Positions 16,508 to 24,617 of a stretch of 64,000 nucleotides of DNA are shown here, one piece after another. This DNA comes from Carthagonibacter sp032251515 (lineage in GTDB: Bacteria; Gemmatimonadota; Gemmatimonadetes; Palauibacterales; Palauibacteraceae). Below the pieces are notes generated by a model that saw only the letters and a list, made by a program, of their open reading frames with translations, searched no databases and was not told where the DNA came from. A program made the translations under genes and the position numbers. Location: positions 62,001 to 126,000 of the forward strand of contig JAVVDU010000001.1 in the NCBI GenBank assembly GCA_032251515.1, in the 5' to 3' direction. Position 1 is the stretch's first letter; each line of letters starts with the position of its first letter.

Positions 16508-17985
16508 GCTCCCTCCTCCTCCCCGGGCCCGCCCGCGCCGCCAGCCGCGGCGAGAAGGGCGCGCAGCTGCCGGTCGCCACCCCGCAGGCTGTAGGCCTCC
16601 CGCCCCTCGGCCTGCATGCGCTCGGCGACCTGTGCGCTCAGCAGGCCCCGCTCGCACACCAGCACGTGGGTGCGCCGATCGTCGAGGTCCCCGAAACCCG
16701 CGCTCAGCGCCGCGAACGAACGCGGAACCGCCCCGGGCCACGGGGCCGCCACGCGCGCGGCGGCCGGCCGCATGTCCACGCCCACGGCTCCGGGCGGGAT
16801 CGTATCGACGAACAGGGCATCGGCCGCCACGTCGGACAACTCGAGCGCGTGGAGGTCGATCCGCTCCGCCTGCTTCACGGCGCGGGCGAGAACCGCGGGT
16901 CCGAGCGCCGCCGCCGCCGCCCGCACCGCCGTGGGTCGGGCCGCCGTGGCCGTCCGTCCGTCCGAGATCGCGCAGTGCTCGCGCACCCGGGCGGACAGCT
17001 CGTACGTGCCGATCCGGCGGGACCGCGCCACGATCTCCTCCTTGTCCATGCCGACCAGGGGGCGGAGGACGGGAACGTCGGAGGCATCATCGATGACGCG
17101 AAGGTTCGCCAGGGTCTGCGAGGACACCTGTCCCACGGACTCGCCGGTCACCAGGGCCTGTGCCTTGCCGGTCCGCCCGATGGCGGCCGCGGCGGCGTAC
17201 ATGCGCCGCTTCAGCATCACCTGGAGGAGAGACCCGGGCACGGCGCGTCGCAGGTCGTCGACCACTCCGCGGAAGTCCACCACGTGGATCCGCGCTGGAG
17301 CGCCGGCGCTCCAGCGGTCGGCGAGGACGTGCGCCACCTCCAGCACCATCCGCCGGTACGCCTCGCCCGCCAGGTTGCAGAACACGTACTCCAGGGACAC
17401 GCCGCGCCGCAGCATCATCCACGCGGCGACGGCCGAATCGAATCCGCCGGACAGCAGGGCCACGGCACGCCCTTCCGCCCCCAGCGGCAGCCCGCCGGCA
17501 CCCTCGACGCGGCTCGAGAACAGGAAGGCCCGGTCGTCCCGGACCTCCACCCGCACCTCGACGTCCGGGTCGTCGAGGTCCACCGTCGCCCCGGGATTCA
17601 GGGCCGCGCCGAGTTGGACGGCGATGTCGCGGGAGCGGAACGGCTGGCTGCCGCGGCGTCGGACGCGCACCGCGAAGCGTCGGCCCTGCACCGCCTCGCC
17701 GTACAGCCGCGTGCCGAGAGAAACGATCGCCTCCAGGTCGGCCGGACAGGAGCCGTCGAGCACGGAATAGCTGCTGACCCCGAATACCCGCGCGAGCGGT
17801 TCGAGACGGTCCGCTTCGGGAACGCGCACGTAAAAACGGCTCCACTCCTCGCGGATCTCGAAGTCGTCCGGCTCGCCGGCCGAATCACGCCGCAGCGCCG
17901 CGGCGATGTTGCGGGCCAGGCGGCGCTGGAAGCGCAACCGGGTCCGGCGCGACTTGGTCGTGACCTCCCCCGTCAGGCGCACCAT
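16504..17985 (-). CDS. thiI: tRNA 4-thiouridine synthase ThiI with rhodanese domain
   Basis: ThiI adenylates and thiolates U8 of tRNA and can supply sulfur for thiazole. In order: N-terminal ferredoxin-like region (GEVTTKSRRTRLRF), THUMP domain (RFAVRVRRRG), PP-loop ATP pyrophosphatase (LLSGGFDSAVAAW), the segment TGESVGQVSSQTL, an internal cysteine in REHCAISDGR, and a C-terminal rhodanese-like domain whose catalytic loop reads LVCERGLLS. This is the long E. coli-like form, about 493 residues. I start at ATG 17985, which aligns with E. coli ThiI; in-frame starts at 18054 and 18111 would add unconserved residues. Confidence 0.92.
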   Translation of the reverse strand: MVRLTGEVTTKSRRTRLRFQRRLARNIAAALRRDSAGEPDDFEIREEWSRFYVRVPEADRLEPLARVFGVSSYSVLDGSCPADLEAIVSLGTRLYGEAVQGRRFAVRVRRRGSQPFRSRDIAVQLGAALNPGATVDLDDPDVEVRVEVRDDRAFLFSSRVEGAGGLPLGAEGRAVALLSGGFDSAVAAWMMLRRGVSLEYVFCNLAGEAYRRMVLEVAHVLADRWSAGAPARIHVVDFRGVVDDLRRAVPGSLLQVMLKRRMYAAAAAIGRTGKAQALVTGESVGQVSSQTLANLRVIDDASDVPVLRPLVGMDKEEIVARSRRIGTYELSARVREHCAISDGRTATAARPTAVRAAAAALGPAVLARAVKQAERIDLHALELSDVAADALFVDTIPPGAVGVDMRPAAARVAAPWPGAVPRSFAALSAGFGDLDDRRTHVLVCERGLLSAQVAERMQAEGREAYSLRGGDRQLRALLAAAGGAGGPGEEEGA

Positions 17986-18060
17986 CGCCACGACGCCGGG
18001 GGCGTCGGCGGATCCGTTCCCGGGCGGCCGGGCCGCCGCACTGCTCGCGATCATGCCCGT

Positions 18061-18066
18061 AGAATA
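18061..18066 (-). promoter_or_regulatory. possible -10 box for thiI
   Basis: TATTCT on the minus strand, with a poor -35 (TTCGCC, 18-base spacer). Transcription would start near 18054, giving about 70 bases of leader to the preferred thiI ATG, or a leaderless message from the in-frame ATG at 18054. This rests on one A/T-rich hexamer only. Confidence 0.25.
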
Positions 18067-18136
18067 GACGCCCGCGACCGCCACGGCGAAGGCGCCGGCC
18101 TCCCGCTCCACGGCGATCCCGGAAACGTCCGGGGCG

Positions 18137-18253
18137 TCAGCCGTCCGCGCGGACGGCCGGAAGGCGGGCGGCGATGAGAGCGGCGACGACTCCCGCGACG
18201 GGAATCACCGACACGATACCGATGAGCACGAAGCTGTCCGGGATCGCGGGCAT
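18137..18253 (-). CDS. 38-residue single-pass membrane peptide
   Basis: A short gene encoding MPAIPDSFVLIG, then a continuous hydrophobic helix of about 22 residues (positions 8-29, including IVSVIPVAGVVAALIA), ending in a short basic tail RLPAVRADG. GGAGGAGGAG stands two bases before the ATG, among the strongest ribosome sites in the window. It lies between the tRNA terminator and thiI. I do not recognise it. It resembles the many small bacterial membrane peptides that tune larger membrane proteins, but no partner can be named. Expression depends on an unseen promoter or tRNA read-through. Confidence 0.5.
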   Translation of the reverse strand: MPAIPDSFVLIGIVSVIPVAGVVAALIAARLPAVRADG

Positions 18254-18327
18254 GGCTCCTCCTCCGGTTCGGGTTCCGCTGCCGTCGTGCCCGGCGCGCC
18301 GCAGGCGACCGCTCGGGCCACGTGCCT

Positions 18328-18373
18328 CGAAAACACTTGAAGGTCCCGTCGCAACCTACGACGGAACCTTCAA
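18328..18373 (-). terminator. Rho-independent terminator of the tRNA operon
   Basis: A 15-base-pair inverted repeat (18337-18351 with 18359-18373, one internal mismatch) forms a stem with a 7-base loop; on the minus strand it is followed by TGTTTTCG. It lies 10 bases past the end of the distal tRNA. Confidence 0.8.
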
Positions 18374-18382
18374 TTACATGGA

Positions 18383-18456
18383 TGGCAGGGGCGGGATTCG
18401 AACCCGCGACCTAGGGCTTATGAGTCCCCCGCTCTGGCCAACTGAGCTACCCTGCC
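18383..18456 (-). tRNA. tRNA with CAU anticodon (elongator tRNA-Met or tRNA-Ile2)
   Basis: A 74-base cloverleaf on the minus strand with a perfect 7-pair acceptor (GGCAGGG with CCCTGCC), D arm GCTC/GAGC, anticodon loop CTCATAA and T arm GCGGG-TTCGAAT-CCCGC. CCA is not encoded. The 1-72 pair is G-C, so it is not the initiator. Elongator Met and lysidine-modified Ile2 both show CAU and cannot be separated with certainty by eye. The anticodon stem has an A31-G39 mismatch and a G-T pair at 27-43, which is unusual. Confidence 0.85.
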
Positions 18457-18513
18457 CGGGCCCGCGACCCCCTGGAACGGGAGGGCCGGAGGGCGTCCCC
18501 CCGGCCCGGTCAG

Positions 18514-18587
<74 letters not shown>

Positions 18588-18598
18588 ACGCGGATCGG

Positions 18599-18627
18599 AA
18601 CCTAGATACGGCCTCGAGACCCGTCAA
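18599..18627 (-). promoter_or_regulatory. promoter of the tRNA-fMet/tRNA-CAU operon
   Basis: Minus strand TTGACG (18622-18627), 17-base spacer, TAGGTT (18599-18604). The predicted start is about five bases before the mature tRNA-fMet 5' end. It fills the 51-base gap after ftsB. Confidence 0.7.
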
Positions 18628-18638
18628 GGTCGCTCGTC

Positions 18639-18941
18639 TCACTCCTCGGACGCCGGAACGAAACGGACGAGAAGCTCGCCGTCGCGGATCATCCCGAGCT
18701 CCTCGCGGGCCACCCGCTCGATCGCCGCGGGCACGCTCTCGAGGCTGTCGCCCCGCTGGACCAGCGAGTCGGTGCGGGCGACCAGCCGGTCGATCCGGTC
18801 GATCAGCGTGTCGCGCTCGTGCTCCAGCGCCCGGATGTCGGACACGTCGTACATGCCCCCGAACAGGGCGGCGTGCAGAATGCCCGCACAGATGGCCGCG
18901 AGCACGACCCGGCCGGTCCAGCGGCTCACCCGCTCACCCAT
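18639..18941 (-). CDS. ftsB: septum formation initiator protein, FtsB/DivIC family
   Basis: The 100-residue protein has a short cytoplasmic N terminus, one membrane helix (about residues 8-28, WTGRVVLAAICAGILHAAL), then a coiled coil (ALEHERDTLIDRIDRLVARTD) and a terminal ARE-ELGMIRDGE segment typical of FtsB, which links FtsL and FtsQ in the divisome. The ATG at 18941 overlaps the eno stop by eight bases, the classical eno-ftsB arrangement, and is chosen over an upstream in-frame start inside eno. Confidence 0.85.
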   Translation of the reverse strand: MGERVSRWTGRVVLAAICAGILHAALFGGMYDVSDIRALEHERDTLIDRIDRLVARTDSLVQRGDSLESVPAAIERVAREELGMIRDGELLVRFVPASEE

Positions 18942-20217
18942 AGGCAGCGCTCCCCGGGTACGTGGCGGCATCGCCGAGCTCGCGCTCGATGCGGAGCAGC
19001 CGGTTGTACTTCGCCACCCGCTCGGAGCGGCAGGTGGAGCCCGTCTTGATCTGCCCCGCCTCCACGGCCACCGCCAGGTCGGCGATGAAGGTATCTTCCG
19101 TCTCGCCCGAGCGGTGCGAGATGACCGAGGAGTACCCCGACGCGCTCGCCAGGGCGATCGCCTCCAGCGTCTCGGTCACCGTCCCGATCTGGTTCAGTTT
19201 CACGAGGATCGAGTTGGCGATGCCGCCGTCGATGCCCCGCCGCAGCCGCGTCACGTTCGTCACGAACAGGTCGTCGCCCACGAGCTGCACGCGCGCGCCG
19301 AGACGTTCGGTGAGCAGGCGCCATCCGTCCCAGTCGTCCTCGTCGAGACCGTCCTCGATGGAGACGATCGGGTACCGGTCCAACCACTCCGCGTAGAGCT
19401 CGACCATGGCGGCCGCGTCGCGCGGGTCCTCCCCGGACCCGGCGAACGCGTAGTGGCCGGCCTCCCGGTCGAACAGCTCCGTGGCGGCGACGTCGAGGGC
19501 GAGGGCCACGTCCTCGCCCGGCCGGTACCCGGCCGCCTCGATCGCCCGCAGGATCCGGTCGAGCGCCTCCGCGTTGGAGCCCAGGTCGGGGGCCACGCCT
19601 CCCTCGTCTCCCACGGCCGTGCCGTACCCGTCGGCGGCGAGCGCCGCCTTGAGGGCGTGGAACACCTCGACCCCCGCCCGCAGCCCCTCGGCGAAAGACG
19701 TGAAGCCGACCGGGACGACCATGAACTCCTGGATGTCCACGCTGTTGTCGGCGTGCGCGCCCCCGTTCAGGATGTTGAGCAGCGGAACGGGAAGCGTGCG
19801 GCCGGCGCCCGTGGCGAGGCGGCGATACAGGGGCTCGCCGTGCGCGGCCGCGGCCGCGCGGGCGGCCGCCATCGACACGGCGAGCAGCGCGTTGGCGCCC
19901 AGTCGGCCCTTGTTCGGCGTGCCGTCCAGCTCGATGAGCCGCCGGTCCAGCCCCTCCTGGTCGCAGACATCGACGCCCGCCAAGGCGGCGGCGATCTCGC
20001 CGTTCACGTGGGCCACGGCGCCGAGGACGCCCTTGCCACCGTAGCGATTCGGGTCGCCGTCGCGAAGCTCGACGGCCTCGTGCGCCCCGGTGGAGGCGCC
20101 GCTGGGGACGGCCGCCCGGCCCGAGACGCCCCCCTCCAGCACGACCTCCGCTTCGACGGTCGGGTTTCCCCGGGAATCCAGGATCTCCTGTGCACGGACG
20201 GATCGGATGGCCGGCAT
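18934..20217 (-). CDS. eno: enolase
   Basis: This 427-residue glycolytic enzyme interconverts 2-phosphoglycerate and phosphoenolpyruvate. Visible are ILDSRGNPTVE at the N terminus, PSGASTG (flexible loop), GDEGGVAPDL, IEDGLDEDDWDGW and GDDLFVTN (metal ligands), VKLNQIGT (catalytic Lys) and the signature SVISHRSGETEDTFIADL. Its length is standard. The ATG is weakly preceded by GGGAA. It is followed by overlapping ftsB and is read from the 160-base divergent gap shared with the SPFH gene. Confidence 0.98.
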   Translation of the reverse strand: MPAIRSVRAQEILDSRGNPTVEAEVVLEGGVSGRAAVPSGASTGAHEAVELRDGDPNRYGGKGVLGAVAHVNGEIAAALAGVDVCDQEGLDRRLIELDGTPNKGRLGANALLAVSMAAARAAAAAHGEPLYRRLATGAGRTLPVPLLNILNGGAHADNSVDIQEFMVVPVGFTSFAEGLRAGVEVFHALKAALAADGYGTAVGDEGGVAPDLGSNAEALDRILRAIEAAGYRPGEDVALALDVAATELFDREAGHYAFAGSGEDPRDAAAMVELYAEWLDRYPIVSIEDGLDEDDWDGWRLLTERLGARVQLVGDDLFVTNVTRLRRGIDGGIANSILVKLNQIGTVTETLEAIALASASGYSSVISHRSGETEDTFIADLAVAVEAGQIKTGSTCRSERVAKYNRLLRIERELGDAATYPGSAAYG

Positions 20218-20285
20218 GTCGTGTTCCCGTGACGAGACGTGGGGTGCGGCCCGGCGCGCGTTGCACCGGGGCGAAGCACGCCCCC

Positions 20286-20314
20286 AAATTGGCCGGACCA
20301 GCCGGGACAGACAA
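20286..20314 (-). promoter_or_regulatory. possible eno promoter
   Basis: Minus strand TTGTCT (20309-20314), 17-base spacer, CAATTT (20286-20291), about 70 bases before the eno ATG in the divergent eno/SPFH gap. The -10 match is poor, but the hexamers are the only A/T-rich spots in the gap. Confidence 0.35.
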
Positions 20315-20377
20315 GCCGCCGCCTCGCGGCACGGCCGCGGGCACGGGCGGCGGACCACCCACGACAACGGAAGCCCC

Positions 20378-21223
20378 ATGAGCGAGAACCTGATCCAGAA
20401 GGCCGGAGCCGCGGGCGGGCTGCTGCTCGCCCTCGTCGTCCTGCTCCTCCTCTTCTTCGGCTTCAACCGCGTGGACGAGTTCGAGGTCGCCGTGAAGCGG
20501 AACCCGGTCACCGGCGCCGTCGCGTCGACGCCGTACCGCCAGGGCCTGTACCACTCGATCCTCCGCTCGTGGACGAACTACTCCACGCGCGAGATCCAGT
20601 ACCCGCGCGAAGGGGGGAGCGAGCGCCTCACCGCCCTCACCTCGGACCAGCTCCAGATCGACGTCGATGCGGCGTTCCGGTATCGGCTGGAGCCGGATTC
20701 GGCCGTGAACCTCTACCTGACGATCGGCGAGCCGGCGGCGATCCACACGTTCGTCTACAACACGTACCGGTCGGCGGTGCGCGACGCGGTGGCCGAACTG
20801 GCCGCGGCGGCGATCCTGTCGCGGGAACGGTCGGCGATCGGAGAGCGAATCGAGGAACTCATGTCGGACCGCCTGACGCCCCGGGGCATCCTCATCACGG
20901 ACTTCTTCGTGCGCGAGCTCGTGCCGCCCGCCACGCTGCGCGCCGCGATCGAGGAGAAGCTCGCGCGCGAACAGCAGGTGCAGGCCGAGGCGTTCCAGAC
21001 GCAGGTGGTGGCCGAACAGGCGAACCAGAAGCGGGCGGAGGCGGAAGGAATCCGGGATGCCCAGGACATCATCGCCACGAGCCTGACCGGCGTCTCCGGC
21101 CAGCGCTACCTGTACTGGCGGTATCTCGAGGTGCTCGGAGAGGTCGCCGAGGGCGAGAACAACATGGTCATCGCCCCGACCGAGGGAGGCATCCCGATCT
21201 TCTTCACGCCCGACCGCCAGTAG
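20378..21223 (+). CDS. SPFH/prohibitin-domain membrane protein
   Basis: The 281-residue protein has an N-terminal membrane helix (about residues 10-30, GGLLLALVVLLLLFFGF), a prohibitin/SPFH domain (VAVKRNPVTG through ELVPPATLRAAIEEKLAREQ) and a charged coiled coil (about 185-235, AEAFQTQVVAEQANQKRAEAEG). Such proteins form membrane-anchored rings that scaffold microdomains and control proteases such as FtsH. The start is supported only by GGAAG seven bases upstream. The 3' end overlaps the convergent plsC by 20 bases. The client in this organism is unknown. Confidence 0.88.
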   Translation: MSENLIQKAGAAGGLLLALVVLLLLFFGFNRVDEFEVAVKRNPVTGAVASTPYRQGLYHSILRSWTNYSTREIQYPREGGSERLTALTSDQLQIDVDAAFRYRLEPDSAVNLYLTIGEPAAIHTFVYNTYRSAVRDAVAELAAAAILSRERSAIGERIEELMSDRLTPRGILITDFFVRELVPPATLRAAIEEKLAREQQVQAEAFQTQVVAEQANQKRAEAEGIRDAQDIIATSLTGVSGQRYLYWRYLEVLGEVAEGENNMVIAPTEGGIPIFFTPDRQ

Positions 21224-21947
21224 TCTCCGGCGGCTCCGCCTCCTCGCGGGCGCCGGCGAGGAGGCGGACGATCTGTTCGCGGACCGCCCGGAGCAGACGG
21301 TCGCGGTCCGCCACGGTCAGCTCCCGGGTCGGAATCGTCTCGCCGACCCGGATCCGGATGGTGCCCGGCCGCAGGCGGCGGCCGCGGTGCAGCCGCCAGC
21401 CGCCGTCCACGGCCACCGGCACGACCGGGAGCCCCGTCTTGATCGCGAGCCCGAAGCTGCCCTTCTTGAACGGCCCGAGGGAGCCCTCGCGCGACCGCGT
21501 GCCCTCGGGGAACAGGCCGAGGCAGAGCCCGTCCCGGCGCAGCCGCGCGGCGGCGGCGTGCATCTCCCGCGCCGCCGACTTCCGGTCGGCACGATCGATG
21601 AACACGTGCCCGGCCGCCCGCATCGCCCGCCCGAAGCAGGGAAGCCGCTCCAGCTCCCGCTTCGCGACGAACCGGATGGAGACGGGAAGCGCGGCGAACA
21701 GGGCGAAGATGTCGAAGCTCGACTGGTGATTCGCCACGAGGATGAGGGGCCCCTGCCCCGCCAGCCGCTCGGCTCCTGCCGCCTCGACGCGCACGCCGGC
21801 GGCGGCGAGGAGGGTGCGGGCCCACGTCCGCTGTACCCGGTCGTGGAAGGAGGTCTTGGCCTGGAACCAGCCGCCCGCGATCGAGATCGACGAGAACAGG
21901 ATGCTCGCCACACCGGTCACGAGCCCGAACCAGGCCCCGCGGATCAT
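21204..21947 (-). CDS. plsC: 1-acyl-sn-glycerol-3-phosphate acyltransferase (PlsC family)
   Basis: The 247-residue protein has an N-terminal hydrophobic anchor, the acyltransferase HX4D motif in NHQSSFD, the glycerol-phosphate binding FPEGTRSR, and further block VPVAVDGG. It adds the second acyl chain to lysophosphatidic acid, giving the phosphatidate used by CdsA. The ATG overlaps the thiL stop as ATGA, so it is the last gene of a minus-strand unit. Family members also acylate other lipids, so substrate specificity is inferred. Confidence 0.88.
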   Translation of the reverse strand: MIRGAWFGLVTGVASILFSSISIAGGWFQAKTSFHDRVQRTWARTLLAAAGVRVEAAGAERLAGQGPLILVANHQSSFDIFALFAALPVSIRFVAKRELERLPCFGRAMRAAGHVFIDRADRKSAAREMHAAAARLRRDGLCLGLFPEGTRSREGSLGPFKKGSFGLAIKTGLPVVPVAVDGGWRLHRGRRLRPGTIRIRVGETIPTRELTVADRDRLLRAVREQIVRLLAGAREEAEPPETTGGRA

Positions 21948-22966
21948 CCCTCAACGCCTCCCGGGCCTCCCGGGAAGTGGTCGAAGCCCGCGCCGCCGTC
22001 GAGCGTGGACCGGCCGGCAGGGTCGTCCCAGGTGACCCCCTCCCCCGTCTCCACCGTTCCGATCCGCGTGAGGGGCACGTCGAACTCGGCCCGGAACGCG
22101 GCGCCGACCTCCGGCAGCGCGCCCGGCGCCGCCACCAGCAGCAGCTCGTAGTCCTCGCCTCCGGCGGCTGCCATCCGGCGGGCCGCCGCGGGACTCCGCC
22201 CCGCCGCGGCCGCCGGATGCACGGGGAGGGCGGTTCCATCGAGGCGCAGACGCACGGCGGACGCCGCCGCCACGTGACCCGCATCCCCGGCCACGCCGTC
22301 CGACAGGTCCACCGCCGCCCGGATGTCGGCCCGGTCGGCGAGCCACGCCGCTTCGCGGAGGCGCGGCGAAGGGCCCACGAACGCCCGGCGAGCCGCCGCA
22401 TCCGGCCGCTGGCCCGCACGCCACGCCTCCACCGCCGCGGCCGCCCCGCCGAGACGGCCCGTGACCCAGACCTCGTCCCCGGGACGCGCCCCGGCGCGCG
22501 TGAGGGGACGCTCCGTACGGCCCAGCACGATCACGTCCAGCACGAGCGGCCCCGGCGAGGCCGTGAGATCTCCGCCCAGGAGCGCGCCGCCGGTCTCGCG
22601 CAGGCAGCGTCCGGCGCCGCGCGCCAGCGCCTCGACCACCGTCTCGTCCTCCTCCGGTCCCAGCGCGAGCGACAGCAGGGCGCCGACCGCCGCGGCGCCC
22701 ATGGCGGCGAGATCGCTGAGCGCCGCCGCGGTGGCCCGCCAGCCCAGCTCCTCCCACGACATCCAGCCGCGCCGGAAGTGGACGTCTTCCACGGTCAGGT
22801 CCGAGCTCACGACGAGCCGGCCGGTAAAGGGCGCGAGAACCGCCGCATCGTCTCCCGGACCCACGGTCGCCAGGTCGCCCGGCGGTGCATCCGCCGCGGC
22901 GAGGATCGCCTCTATACGCCGGAATTCTCCCCCTGGCCCGAGCCGGGGCGACCGCGACGTGTTCAT
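21944..22966 (-). CDS. thiL: thiamine-monophosphate kinase
   Basis: The 340-residue AIR-synthase-like kinase phosphorylates thiamine monophosphate to thiamine pyrophosphate. Seen are GPGDDAAVL (N-terminal metal and substrate site), VSSDLTVEDVHF, ATAAALSDLAAMGA, GGDLTASPGPLVL, and AVDLSDGVAGDAGH with GGEDYELLL near the C terminus. The TPP made is the cofactor of the transketolase encoded at 54617-56686. It follows the beta-propeller gene by ten bases and overlaps plsC. Confidence 0.95.
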   Translation of the reverse strand: MNTSRSPRLGPGGEFRRIEAILAAADAPPGDLATVGPGDDAAVLAPFTGRLVVSSDLTVEDVHFRRGWMSWEELGWRATAAALSDLAAMGAAAVGALLSLALGPEEDETVVEALARGAGRCLRETGGALLGGDLTASPGPLVLDVIVLGRTERPLTRAGARPGDEVWVTGRLGGAAAAVEAWRAGQRPDAAARRAFVGPSPRLREAAWLADRADIRAAVDLSDGVAGDAGHVAAASAVRLRLDGTALPVHPAAAAGRSPAAARRMAAAGGEDYELLLVAAPGALPEVGAAFRAEFDVPLTRIGTVETGEGVTWDDPAGRSTLDGGAGFDHFPGGPGGVEG

Positions 22967-22976
22967 CCGGCGGACC

Positions 22977-24617
22977 TCAGAACTCGATGTCGAGCCGGAG
23001 GGCTCCCGCGGGCAGCGCGAGCCACGCCCGGTGCCGGGCCACGGGGACGATCGCGAAGATCGCGCGCTCCCCGCGGGCCGCGAGGGGCAGGTCGCCGCCG
23101 GCGAACGTGAACCGCCGCGCCAGGCCGGCCCCGGCATCCCATACCGCGAGCTCCTCCGAGGTGCCGGCCCACAGTACGCCGTCACGCACCGCCAGTGCCG
23201 TGACCGGGGCAGACAGGAGTCCGATGGCCTCGACCCGGTTCCAGCCGCCGGCCGGCGAGCGGCGCCACACCTCGCGGTCCACTCCCGCCCAGACCGTGTC
23301 ACCCGCACCTGTGACGGCGCCCGCCGGGCGGAGCGGCAGCTCCCGCGGGGACGTCGCCGCGGAGTCGAGCACCACGCGCAGCAGGCCGCGGTCCGTGGCG
23401 GCCCAGGCCACACCCCCGGCCGCGTGGACCGCCGCGACGGCGACGCCCCCGAGCACGCGGGACCCGGACGGCCCCGGCGGCCTGGCGCGCGCCAGGCCCC
23501 GCTCTCCGCCGATCCACAGCGACGCCTCTTCGCCGTCATTCTCCCACGCGAGCGCCAGCAGGCGGTCGCCGAGAAGCGCGTACGCGGCGACCGGGGTCCA
23601 TCTTCCCGAGGCGTCCCGGCGGTGCAGGCCTCGTTCGCCCGCGCTCCACAGGGCGTCGCCGGACTCCACCAGGGCCCGTATGCCCCGGTCGGGCACCCGC
23701 GCATCCGTCCGCCACGTCTCGATCCGCCATTGCTCGAGGTCGTCGGACACGCGGGTGACGCCGTAGCGCGCGAGGCGCGGCAGCCACGGGGCGATCCACA
23801 CGCCGTCCCCGTCCGCCGCGATCGCCGCCGCACCCTCTCCCTGCAGGCCGTACGGAACGGGGCGGGCGTCGCGGAACGAGGTGTCGTACAGCACGAGGCC
23901 GCCGCCCGCCGTCCCGACCCAGTACTTCGTGGGGTCGTCCGACGGCATCACGTCCGTGATCTCGTAGCGCTCCCCGTCCGGCCCCGTGCCGATGAACGCG
24001 CGCTGCGACGCGAAGCCTGCGTCGCGCAGCAGGTCGCGGCGGGCCCGCAGGTCCGCGCTGCGCTCGACCGCGGCGGCCGCTTCCGCCGCCGTGGCGCGGC
24101 GCACGCGGCGGGAGAAGGGATCGAGCCGGCGCCACCCTTCCGCGCCGCGCAGGAGGAGCGACGGCTCCGGCCCCTCGTCCGACACCAGCTCCGACACGCG
24201 CTCTCCCAGGACGATCTCGTCGGTCCAGCGCCGCCCATCGGCGTCGAGCGCGAGGAGCCGGCCATCGGCAACGGCGATCCACAGGGTGCGATCCGGGCGG
24301 TGCCACGCCATCGCCGTCACGAGCGCCGCGGGCCAGCCGTCCTCCCGCGTCAGGGGCGGCTCCCAGGAGCGGAAGGCGTCGCGCAGCTCGAGGAGGCCCT
24401 CCGACGTCGCGGCGAACAGGCGGTCGGAGCGGCGGGCCAGGGCCGTGACGGTGCCGAAGTCCGCTATGAGCACGCGCTCGTCGGGATCCCAGTGCGCCGG
24501 TCCCTGCTGCGCCCCGGCCGGCGACGACGGAACGGCGGCGAATGCGGCGAGGAGGAGGAGCGTCCCGCGCCGGGCCGGCCGCGCCGGACGCCGCGGGCGC
24601 CCTCGCGCGGCGATCAT
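22977..24617 (-). CDS. secreted beta-propeller-like protein of unknown function
   Basis: The 546-residue product has a Sec signal (Arg-rich start, hydrophobic stretch about residues 18-32, AGAQ end) and then about ten repeats of roughly 45 residues with patterns like LWIAVADGRLLAL, VWIAPWLPRLARYG, LWIGGERGLARA and LWAGTSEELAVWD. These resemble two-component-regulator or PorZ-type propeller blades, suggesting one or two propellers with no other domain. The start overlaps the nnrD stop as ATGA. A periplasmic or outer-surface binding role is inferred; no catalytic site is visible and the family could not be named. Confidence 0.6.
   Translation of the reverse strand: MIAARGRPRRPARPARRGTLLLLAAFAAVPSSPAGAQQGPAHWDPDERVLIADFGTVTALARRSDRLFAATSEGLLELRDAFRSWEPPLTREDGWPAALVTAMAWHRPDRTLWIAVADGRLLALDADGRRWTDEIVLGERVSELVSDEGPEPSLLLRGAEGWRRLDPFSRRVRRATAAEAAAAVERSADLRARRDLLRDAGFASQRAFIGTGPDGERYEITDVMPSDDPTKYWVGTAGGGLVLYDTSFRDARPVPYGLQGEGAAAIAADGDGVWIAPWLPRLARYGVTRVSDDLEQWRIETWRTDARVPDRGIRALVESGDALWSAGERGLHRRDASGRWTPVAAYALLGDRLLALAWENDGEEASLWIGGERGLARARPPGPSGSRVLGGVAVAAVHAAGGVAWAATDRGLLRVVLDSAATSPRELPLRPAGAVTGAGDTVWAGVDREVWRRSPAGGWNRVEAIGLLSAPVTALAVRDGVLWAGTSEELAVWDAGAGLARRFTFAGGDLPLAARGERAIFAIVPVARHRAWLALPAGALRLDIEF

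Noticed and set aside
18054..18111. Longer thiI starts at 18054 or 18111
   Set aside because: They add residues not present in E. coli ThiI; 17985 aligns with the family start. The A/T-rich box at 18061-18066 also suggests transcription begins near 18054.
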